NCBI RefSeq assembly: GCF_011762185.1
Contig: NZ_JAASQJ010000002.1
Location: 434,001-498,000 of the forward strand
DNA from: Dyadobacter arcticus
GTDB lineage: Bacteria > Bacteroidota > Bacteroidia > Cytophagales > Spirosomataceae
Direction of reading: 5' to 3'
Length of the DNA stretch: 64,000 nucleotides
A program made the translations under genes and the position numbers. Below the pieces are notes generated by a model. The model was not told where the DNA came from and ran no database searches. It was given only the letters and a program-made list of their open reading frames with translations. Shown piece by piece: positions 8,213-14,346 of this stretch (positions are counted from its first letter, which is position 1; every line of letters starts with the position of its first letter).

Positions 8213-8686
8213 ATGCTGGTTTACAGGATTGTGCAACACGCATTCAGCAAGAGTTTATATGCATCCGGGATGACGGGCCGATGGAATAGTGCAGGCAACA
8301 AAGTATTATATGCCGCCGAATCTATTCCATTGGCATTCCTGGAAAATATGGTAAGGCGGCAGGGCGTCGGGTTCAACAATGATTTTCGGATTATGCTTAT
8401 CTTACTTCCTGAGAATTTGGCTATGGAAACTATATCAACAGATGAATTACTTCCGTCGTGGAGAAGTCCTTATGATTTTTCTGCTTGCCAGCCCAAAGGA
8501 GACAAATGGTATCAGGAGCGAAAATCGCTGGCTCTAAAAGTCCCATCGGCTGTGATGCCAGAGGCCTATAATTTTGTAATCAACACATTACATCCGGATT
8601 ACAAGCGGGTAACATTGGTGGGAGTAACCAATCTGGTTCCCGATTCCAGGATTGAGGAAATCCTCAAAAAGTATCCCAAAGGATAA
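8213..8686 (+). CDS. RES-domain NAD+-degrading toxin
   Basis: The product is 157 residues from the ATG at 8213, starting MLVYRIVQHAFS as RES proteins do. The family residues are visible: Arg in TGRWNSAG (R23), Glu in ALAFLEN-like AFLENM (E44) and Ser in PSAVMPEAYN (S112), followed by NTLHPDYKRV. RES toxins deplete or phosphorolyse NAD+ and are neutralised by the partner Xre protein immediately upstream. The pair looks complete, unlike the MNT/HepT and HigBA loci nearby. An upstream ATG at 8171 overlaps the antitoxin and adds 14 residues with no family match. Confidence 0.93.
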   Translation: MLVYRIVQHAFSKSLYASGMTGRWNSAGNKVLYAAESIPLAFLENMVRRQGVGFNNDFRIMLILLPENLAMETISTDELLPSWRSPYDFSACQPKGDKWYQERKSLALKVPSAVMPEAYNFVINTLHPDYKRVTLVGVTNLVPDSRIEEILKKYPKG

Positions 8687-8712
8687 AAGAAATGGAAGAA
8701 CCATCCCGAATG

Positions 8713-9090
8713 CTATCTTCTAGCTTTCGACCTTCTTGGCGTTTCGATCAATTTTGCTTCTACAATTTTTGCGATTAAGTCAACTGGCATGGGCTTGTTT
8801 AGTGGGAAATGCACGGAGTTTTTGGTGCCTTTGTAGCCCGCCAGCTCCTCCTTCAATTTAGCCGACATTGTTTCGGTTATGGGATACAATGCAATATGCT
8901 TTTTCCAGCCAGCAAAGTAAATTACATAAGAACCATTCAGATTAAAAGTTGGCATGTCATAAGAAATTGCCTCCTCAGCATCGGGAATGGCGTTCAGAAT
9001 AGCTTCCCGAACTTCTTCCAGAAGTGGCCTGACTTCAACGGGGAAGGTGGCGATGTATTCATCGATCGTTTTAGCTTTGAAAGTTTCCAT
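8713..9090 (-). CDS. DUF1801-family protein
   Basis: The product is 125 residues with the DUF1801 pattern: IDEYIATFPVEVRPLLEEVR at the start, then AIPDAEEAISYDMPTFNLNG, VIYFAGWKKHIALYP and NSVHFPLNKPMPVDLIAKIV. The fold resembles the frataxin-like YdhG family and is sometimes annotated as an iron chaperone, but its activity is not settled. The C-terminus is basic (RRSKARR). The gene ends near the convergent RES gene and starts three bases from the stop of the upstream co-directional oxygenase gene, so the two are probably co-transcribed. Confidence 0.88.
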   Translation of the reverse strand: METFKAKTIDEYIATFPVEVRPLLEEVREAILNAIPDAEEAISYDMPTFNLNGSYVIYFAGWKKHIALYPITETMSAKLKEELAGYKGTKNSVHFPLNKPMPVDLIAKIVEAKLIETPRRSKARR

Positions 9091-9092
9091 AA

Positions 9093-9866
9093 TTAGTTTA
9101 CCTGATCAATATTAATGGTCAAAGTCCGCCGCAGTTCAGTTCCTCCTAGATTTCGCAGCGGAGGCACCGAATGCAGGGAGTTGAATGTTTTCAAAAACAG
9201 GATACATTGATTTGGCAAATATTCGACGGTTTTGATTACATCCACTTCGTGGAAATCGAAATATGCATTGTAAAAATTGTAATTGCGCCGCATATCCTTC
9301 GGTTTCAGCACATCGGTACCGCCTTTCCAGGCCGGGTTCCATTCGCCTTCCCTTAAGATGGAAAGCACCAGCGTAATCACTTTCTGGGGAGCGTCGGTAT
9401 GCGGGCGAACATTGCCTCCATCAGATGGCAGTGCGGAAAACTCAAAACGGGCACGAAGCCCTTTTTTCCTAAGCAACCTGTTTCGCTGGTTTTCCAGCCA
9501 TTGCGAAAAGCTACCACCCAGGCGCGACGTCGACGAAAGTATAGCGGTATCCGATAGTTTCAATTCAATGTAATTCTGCTCGAAAGTATTGAGCACATCA
9601 TGAATAAATTCATGGCTTTTGATGTAATGGTAAAAATCGAGATAAATGGGCGTTTGCCTCACGTACGCATGATACGCGTCGGCGTTATAAAGCTCAGAAA
9701 GCGCCTTCTTATTGGATTGTTTGTCAAAAAAATTGCCGAATGTTTCTACCGAAGGGAAATTTTCAACCAGTAGCTTATAATGCTCGGGCTCAACGAATTG
9801 CTGCGCTACACCGAGCGGGAAGGGATCATAATCGAATGAAAAGTTCTGGTAATTCAGGTATTTCAT
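9093..9866 (-). CDS. 2-oxoglutarate/Fe(II)-dependent oxygenase (prolyl 4-hydroxylase-like)
   Basis: The product is 257 residues with no signal peptide. The Fe(II) triad is H156, D158 (RPHTDAPQKV) and H232 (NSLHSVPPL), and the 2-oxoglutarate-binding arginine is R247 (LRRTLTINI). The domain occupies the C-terminal half. The N-terminal half is helical and unassigned, starting MKYLNYQNFSFDYDPFPLGV. Members of this group hydroxylate protein side chains or small metabolites; the substrate here is unknown. The gene is followed after two bases by the DUF1801 gene. Confidence 0.85.
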   Translation of the reverse strand: MKYLNYQNFSFDYDPFPLGVAQQFVEPEHYKLLVENFPSVETFGNFFDKQSNKKALSELYNADAYHAYVRQTPIYLDFYHYIKSHEFIHDVLNTFEQNYIELKLSDTAILSSTSRLGGSFSQWLENQRNRLLRKKGLRARFEFSALPSDGGNVRPHTDAPQKVITLVLSILREGEWNPAWKGGTDVLKPKDMRRNYNFYNAYFDFHEVDVIKTVEYLPNQCILFLKTFNSLHSVPPLRNLGGTELRRTLTINIDQVN

Positions 9867-10327
9867 AAGGGAGGCAAGAAGTCATTGAAAAGTTACGGAA
9901 ACTTGACAAAAACTTCAAAAATCCCATGATATAAGACCATTCTTACCGCTTCACCGAAAAACGAGCTGCGAAATTCAGAAAATGCTCATAACCTGAGGTT
10001 CAATTCCAAATGCCCGCCCAGACCGAGTTCGGCAGTCTTTCGCCTTAGACGTGGTGCTCGTGTCTACATCCGTTTCCATCTCCCTGAGATACAGAAACCT
10101 TATGCCGAAAGTGAAACAAATAATGCATAGAAAAATCAGGTCTGATTTCCTAGAAGAAATCCCGGGAGATTTGAAATAAACCATCAGCAAAGCCGGGTGA
10201 CATTCAATTCAATAAACTGGCTTGCCAGATAGCGCTAGGCAGCATATCTTTGGATGAGCTTTACCCCTGGCAAATGGACAATATCATTGTAGTGAAAAGA
10301 TTTTTTATACCATTAACCTATTCTACC
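9867..10327. other. Intergenic region between divergent genes, no recognised gene
   Basis: I found no convincing gene in this 461-base stretch. A 71-codon reverse frame at 9975-10190 contains one hydrophobic segment but no family match. A TTTG/TAnnTTTG promoter is not obvious on either strand. Confidence 0.5.
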
Positions 10328-11155
10328 ATGCGATTTATTCTCCTGTTGTGTTGCGTAAGCGTTTTGACAGCCAAAGCTTTTGGGCAGCAAAAAATGGGTC
10401 ATGGCACTTCGCTTTTCAACGGCAAAGATCTGACTGGATGGGAAACGTACCTCGATCGGCCAGACCAGAATAACAAGGACCAGGCTCCCCTAGGGCTAAA
10501 CAACGACCCGAATAAAGTTTTTTCAGTCGTGATCGAAGACGGTGAACCAGCGATCCGGATATCCGGCGAGACTTTTGGAGCGGTGAGCACATTGGAAAGC
10601 TTCGGAAACTATCATTTGCAGCTCCAATTCAAATGGGGCAAACAGAAATGGGCACCGAAGCTAGATCAGCCCAGGGACAGCGGACTGCTATTTCACAGTG
10701 TAGGCGATTACGGTTCTTCCTTTTTATGGAAAAAATCGTTTGAATTTCAAGTTCAGGAAGGCGATTGCGGGGATTATTGGGGCGTAATGGATGTGCTGGC
10801 AGAAGCTGAGGCATTCAAAAATGAACAAGGAAAATACGTTTATAAAAAGGGTGCTGAAAGAATCACATTCAGGGACAAAACGCCCAATGGACGTACCTGT
10901 CTGAAAGGCCTGGACAATGAACTAAAATCGGGCGAATGGAACACCGTGGATCTTTATTGTTTCGGGGGCACAGCCGTGCACATGATCAATGGCAAGATAA
11001 ACATGGTTTTGACTAATACCCGTCACATGGTGAATGGAAAGGAAGAGCCTTTGGTCAGGGGACAGATACAGATCCAGTCGGAAGGAGCGGAGGTATTTTA
11101 TCGCAATTTGACGGTGGAACCCATCACGCTCAACATGTTACCAAAAGGAATATGA
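10328..11155 (+). CDS. Secreted DUF1080 / 3-keto-disaccharide hydrolase family protein
   Basis: The product is 275 residues from the ATG at 10328, with signal peptide MRFILLLCCVSVLTAKAFGQ. The remainder is a LamG-like jelly roll of the DUF1080 family: TSLFNGKDLTGWETY at the front, YHLQLQFKWG, DSGLLFHSVGDYG, EFQVQEGDCGDYWGV, GEWNTVDLYCFGGTAVHMING, and GQIQIQSEGAEVFYRNLTVEP at the end. These proteins are exported glycoside-acting enzymes, some shown to cleave 3-keto-glycosides. That would link it to the nearby VCBS and dehydrogenase-like genes. The frame is open from an earlier start at 10250, which I rejected because the signal peptide would be internal. A terminator follows at 11242. Confidence 0.9.
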   Translation: MRFILLLCCVSVLTAKAFGQQKMGHGTSLFNGKDLTGWETYLDRPDQNNKDQAPLGLNNDPNKVFSVVIEDGEPAIRISGETFGAVSTLESFGNYHLQLQFKWGKQKWAPKLDQPRDSGLLFHSVGDYGSSFLWKKSFEFQVQEGDCGDYWGVMDVLAEAEAFKNEQGKYVYKKGAERITFRDKTPNGRTCLKGLDNELKSGEWNTVDLYCFGGTAVHMINGKINMVLTNTRHMVNGKEEPLVRGQIQIQSEGAEVFYRNLTVEPITLNMLPKGI

Positions 11156-11241
11156 AAGTTAATAATTATTGATTGCGATTTTTTTAAGTTTAACCTAATG
11201 GCATAATTACAAACATTCATCTGATACTATTGACTTGCAAG

Positions 11242-11270
11242 TCCGGGGCCATGCGGCTCCGGATTTTTTT
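11242..11270 (+). terminator. Rho-independent terminator after the DUF1080 gene
   Basis: TCCGGGGCC pairs with GGCTCCGGA (one G-T pair) around a four-base loop and is followed by seven T. Confidence 0.85.
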
Positions 11271-11415
11271 GTTTTCTACACGGTAACACAATTGGTTAGA
11301 AGTAACTATTTCCACCCCGATTTATCCTAACGAATTTTATTGGGCAGAGCGCCAGCAGGTTAAGGTATGTGGCGTATTTGTATCATTTCTTGTTTTAAAC
11401 AAACTCCCGGTCACT

Positions 11416-12168
11416 ATGAAAAATCAAAGCATGTTGTTTTTCGGAATCCTCTTTCTTTTTAGCGCACACCTTTCACATGCGCAGCTGGTTAATAAAACGG
11501 TTGTAAAATTTAACCTTACCGGGGTAGCTTTCAAAAGCTTTGCGGTACAGTATGAGCGGATACTTACACCGCACAGTTCGATAACAGTGACGGCGAGCAC
11601 CTCGCAAGATGCGCCTCTGCCATTTAAAGATGCCTTAATGGACCAGTTTGGGGATAATGAGGACGCACGGCGCGCAATTGGCACAACACGGTTTACAAAA
11701 TACAATGGAACGATTGAATACCGCTTATACCTGGCTGGCCATGCGCCCACAGGCTGGTACATTGCTCCTTTTGCACGCTATATACACATGGATATCAGCC
11801 AGGATTACACGTACACGCCTAGTGATGGGATATTGCATAGGGCGCATTTGAATGCAAAGTTCGGAGCGGTTGCGGGCGGTGTGATGCTGGGGCACCAATG
11901 GATGCTGGGCAAGCGGGTTGCCCTGGATCTCTGGCTGTTGGGGCCGTTTTATGGATCACAAGTTAAAGCAGATTTTGTCGGGGAAGACCCACTTTGGCCG
12001 AGTCTGAAACCTGCCGACGTTACCAAACTTCATAGCGATATTGAAGGGACCACATTGCCTGGATACAAAACCACGGCAGATTTACCATTGCCCATCATCC
12101 ACGCCAAACTCGTCGGGCCATATTATGGCGTGAGGGCATTTGGATTGGCAATCGGTTATCGGTTTTGA
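11416..12168 (+). CDS. Outer-membrane beta-barrel protein (DUF3575-like)
   Basis: The product is 250 residues with a signal peptide ending FSAHLSHAQ. Amphipathic strands alternate through the protein (VVKFNLTGVAFKSFAVQYER, SSITVTAST, GTIEYRLYL, GWYIAPFARYIHMDI, GAVAGGVMLGHQW), and it ends in an aromatic terminal strand (FGLAIGYRF) as porin-like barrels do. DUF3575-type barrels are common in Bacteroidota and mostly of unknown cargo. The gene is monocistronic, between terminators at 11242 and 12203. Confidence 0.82.
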   Translation: MKNQSMLFFGILFLFSAHLSHAQLVNKTVVKFNLTGVAFKSFAVQYERILTPHSSITVTASTSQDAPLPFKDALMDQFGDNEDARRAIGTTRFTKYNGTIEYRLYLAGHAPTGWYIAPFARYIHMDISQDYTYTPSDGILHRAHLNAKFGAVAGGVMLGHQWMLGKRVALDLWLLGPFYGSQVKADFVGEDPLWPSLKPADVTKLHSDIEGTTLPGYKTTADLPLPIIHAKLVGPYYGVRAFGLAIGYRF

Positions 12169-12202
12169 TTAGGAGTGTTGATAAATTAGACGTAATTCCT
12201 GC

Positions 12203-12233
12203 ATCCTGGTCCCAAAAATGGCCGGGATTTTTT
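12203..12233 (+). terminator. Rho-independent terminator after the outer-membrane protein gene
   Basis: ATCCTGG pairs with CCGGGAT (one G-T pair) over a 12-base loop, then a run of T. Confidence 0.75.
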
Positions 12234-12240
12234 CCATTAT

Positions 12241-12447
12241 AAGACTTTAAGTGAAAATTTCCCGAGCAGTAATATTCCCTATGCGCTCGGCGACGAGAGA
12301 AAAGTCAGGATTACATTCGAGGAACAAGAAAGCCAGACATTGGTTACAGAAGTATTCAATGCCAAAGGCACGCGTCCGGTTGAGTTTCAAAAAGCAGGTT
12401 GGCATGCGATTTTGGATAACTTTAATAGGTACACGGAAGGGCTTTAG
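12241..12447 (+). pseudogene. C-terminal remnant of an AHSA1/SRPBCC-domain gene
   Basis: From about 12250 one forward frame reads ENFPSSNIPYALGDERKV, then RITFEEQESQTLVTEVFNA, then GWHAILDNFNRYTEGL and a stop at 12445. This is the C-terminal half of an activator-of-Hsp90-ATPase-like (AHSA1) domain, including the GGWxxxLxNF-like helix. No start codon or N-terminal half exists: the frame runs back directly into the terminator hairpin of the previous gene. It is a decayed fragment, probably left by a deletion. Three intact SRPBCC genes lie further along the window. Confidence 0.72.
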
Positions 12448-12465
12448 TTTAGGAGCTTAGCTAAA

Positions 12466-12825
12466 TTAACCAAGAAGGACTTGCGCAGGAATCCCAAGCT
12501 TCTCGTGAAATAGTTTGGCAAGTTTTAAGGTCAATGGCTTTTTACGGTTGAGTAAAGCAGAAACGTAGCTTTTGCTTCCAACCCATTCAACAAGATCTTT
12601 ACTTTTCAAGCCCTTCTCATTCATTTTGAGCTTGATAGCTTCAATGGGGTCAGGCAAGGGTATTACATAATGTTCGTCTTCATAAGCCTTGATTAGCAAC
12701 AAGACGATTTGAAGCGTATTGCCCTCAGGACTTTCAGGGGCTGGCATCTTGTCAAATTGTTCATCGACCCATGCGAGCATACGATCGTAGTCTTCTTCCT
12801 TTTTAATTGGTTTCAGTTCCATCAT
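12466..12825 (-). CDS. higA: HigA-type Xre antitoxin
   Basis: The product is 119 residues with a helical N-terminal part (KPIKKEEDYDRMLAWVDEQF) typical of the HigA/YddM group and a C-terminal helix-turn-helix (IEAIKLKMNEKGLKSKDLVE, then GSKSYVSALLNRKKPLTLKL). HigA binds the HigB ribonuclease and represses its own operon. Here the gene is intact and directly downstream of a higB remnant in the same direction. An operator-like palindrome remains at 13006-13022. The start may be at 12825 or three bases further in. Confidence 0.9.
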   Translation of the reverse strand: MMELKPIKKEEDYDRMLAWVDEQFDKMPAPESPEGNTLQIVLLLIKAYEDEHYVIPLPDPIEAIKLKMNEKGLKSKDLVEWVGSKSYVSALLNRKKPLTLKLAKLFHEKLGIPAQVLLG

Positions 12826-12832
12826 TCATATT

Positions 12833-12999
12833 TTATTGATGCTTGTATTTTAAAGTTTTGACATCCACCTTATCGTACTCAGAATGAGTACCGAACCATT
12901 TGATCTGAATCGATTTATACTCAAATACGATCCTTACTACCAGCCAATAATGATTACCCATTATGCAAGTAGGGTTTTACGGGCTATAATATTAAACAT
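12833..12999 (-). pseudogene. higB: HigB toxin gene with an internal deletion
   Basis: Minus-strand reading from the ATG at 12999 gives MFNIIARKTLLA and a stop, an intact HigB N-terminus. After a TAATG overlap, another frame gives GNHYWLVVRIVFEYKSIQIK followed by WFGTHSEYDKVDV and a stop at 12833, the intact HigB C-terminus (compare GNxYRLVV and GTHxEYDKI in the family). About 50 central codons are missing and the two ends are out of frame. The remnant is followed by the complete higA gene. The toxin cannot be functional as read. Confidence 0.85.
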
Positions 13000-13005
13000 T
13001 GTAAA

Positions 13006-13029
13006 GTTCACTATTAGTGAACAAATGTA
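13006..13029 (-). promoter_or_regulatory. Operator palindrome and -7 box of the higBA promoter
   Basis: GTTCACTATTAGTGAAC is a perfect 8-bp inverted repeat with a one-base centre. On the minus strand it directly abuts a TACATTTG -7 element (13022-13029) and lies seven bases before the higB start. The position is right for HigA autorepression. Confidence 0.65.
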
Positions 13030-13143
13030 TTCATTATTCTGAGATATTCCATCATCAGTTAAATCTTAGACGAAACAATTTTTGAAAAGTCACAGGTCGC
13101 ACAGTAATTAATATTAAATAATTTCTATTGGGCTAAAAAACCA

Positions 13144-13174
13144 ATTGCATAAAGCCCTGCGAGGCTTAACTTTG
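13144..13174 (+). promoter_or_regulatory. Bacteroidota-type promoter of the metallo-hydrolase gene
   Basis: ATTG, 19 bases, TAACTTTG; the start codon follows at 13194, about 20 bases downstream. Confidence 0.5.
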
Positions 13175-13193
13175 AACTAAACAAATCAATCAA

Positions 13194-13952
13194 ATGATGA
13201 AAACAATATTCGCTCTTGTATTACTAATGATATCCGCGACGGCCTGGGCGCAACTTCCTGCCGCGGACGCGATACCTACTTCAAAAGGGGACTTAAAAGT
13301 GCAGCCGCTTAACCATGCTACCCTGGCACTGACCTGGAATGGTAAAACAATCTATGCGGACCCATATGGCGGGGCAAAAACATTTACCGGAATCGCAACG
13401 CCGGACCTGATTATAATCTCTGATATCCATGGCGATCATTTTGATCCGGCTACGCTGGACACATTGGACCTGGCCAAAGCAATTATTGTGGCTCCTCAGG
13501 CGGTAATTGATAAGATGTCGGATAAGTTGAAGGCGAAGGCCGTGGCAATTGGAAATGGTCAGACGATCAGTAAGCTGGATATTTCAATCACTGCCGTTCC
13601 AATGTACAATCTCCCTGAATCGGCAGAATCGAGGCATACCAAAGGCAGAGGCAATGGTTATGTGTTGAAATTTGGTGATAAGTCGGTGTACATTAGCGGC
13701 GATACTTCTGGTGTCCCTGAAATGCGCGCTTTGAAAAATATCGATGCAGCGTTTGTCTGCATGAATTTGCCTTATACCATGGATATCAACGAAGCAGCTT
13801 CTGCGGTGCTTGAATTCAAACCAAAAATCGTATATCCTTACCACTACCGCGGCCAAAACGGATTCAGCGACACTGAGGCGTTCAAGAAACTTGTCAATGC
13901 TGGAGATGCGAAGATTGATGTAAGGCTAAGGGATTGGTACTCGGTTAAGTAA
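13194..13952 (+). CDS. Secreted UlaG-like metallo-beta-lactamase-fold hydrolase
   Basis: The product is 252 residues with signal peptide MMKTIFALVLLMISATAWAQ. The metal-binding motif is ISDIHGDHFDP (H79, D81, H82). Later ligands are D in SGDTSG and H in YPYHYRG. The opening LKVQPLNHATLALTWNGKTI and the short length place it with the UlaG-like lactonase group of the MBL fold. Members hydrolyse cyclic lactones or phosphodiesters; the substrate here is unknown. It is transcribed alone from the promoter at 13144 and ends in a strong terminator at 13986. Confidence 0.88.
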   Translation: MMKTIFALVLLMISATAWAQLPAADAIPTSKGDLKVQPLNHATLALTWNGKTIYADPYGGAKTFTGIATPDLIIISDIHGDHFDPATLDTLDLAKAIIVAPQAVIDKMSDKLKAKAVAIGNGQTISKLDISITAVPMYNLPESAESRHTKGRGNGYVLKFGDKSVYISGDTSGVPEMRALKNIDAAFVCMNLPYTMDINEAASAVLEFKPKIVYPYHYRGQNGFSDTEAFKKLVNAGDAKIDVRLRDWYSVK

Positions 13953-13985
13953 TATATAATTGATTAAGTAAGATTCGATTTATAT

Positions 13986-14020
13986 AAAAGCCCTTTTTGG
14001 CATCACCAAAAAGGGCTTTT
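13986..14020. terminator. Bidirectional terminator hairpin
   Basis: Perfect 15-bp stem, AAAAGCCCTTTTTGG with CCAAAAAGGGCTTTT, five-base loop, A-rich before and T-rich after. It can serve both the hydrolase gene and the reverse-strand fragment that ends at 14041. Confidence 0.9.
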
Positions 14021-14040
14021 ATTTTACTCGATGTCAAACA

Positions 14041-14199
14041 CTACTTCTGTTTCAAAACCTGTGGAATCCCCGTCTTTCTGGTTGAAGCAGCAGGTGCGTT
14101 GACGCCCAGGTTTTTAAGGATATCTGCGGTGAGATTTGCGGTGGAGTCGCGGGCGAAGAGTACCATTGGGAAGAGTTTAGTTGACCTATTGCATTAAAA
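14041..14199 (-). pseudogene. C-terminal fragment of an unrecognised reverse-strand gene
   Basis: The reverse frame after a stop at 14199 reads RSTKLFPMVLFARDSTANLT, then ADILKNLGVNAPAASTRKTG, then IPQVLKQK and a stop at 14041, just before the terminator. The composition looks coding, and the placement against a terminator suggests the end of a once longer gene. An ATG at 14166 could start a 41-residue peptide. I do not recognise the family. Confidence 0.35.
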
Positions 14200-14346
14200 A
14201 ATGTTAAAATCAGGCTCAAAAGGCACTTTCAAAACAATTTTCTAAGTTGTGCAACTCTTTGCCTCATTTTTTGGAAATTGCATAATGCCGAAATCACGAA
14301 CCTTGATCTGCCGGCTGTCAACGTCCTAACCTCTTGCTCTGATCAC

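Noticed and set aside
9975..10190. Reverse 71-codon frame with one hydrophobic segment
   Set aside because: No family resemblance, no promoter, and composition not clearly coding; left as intergenic.
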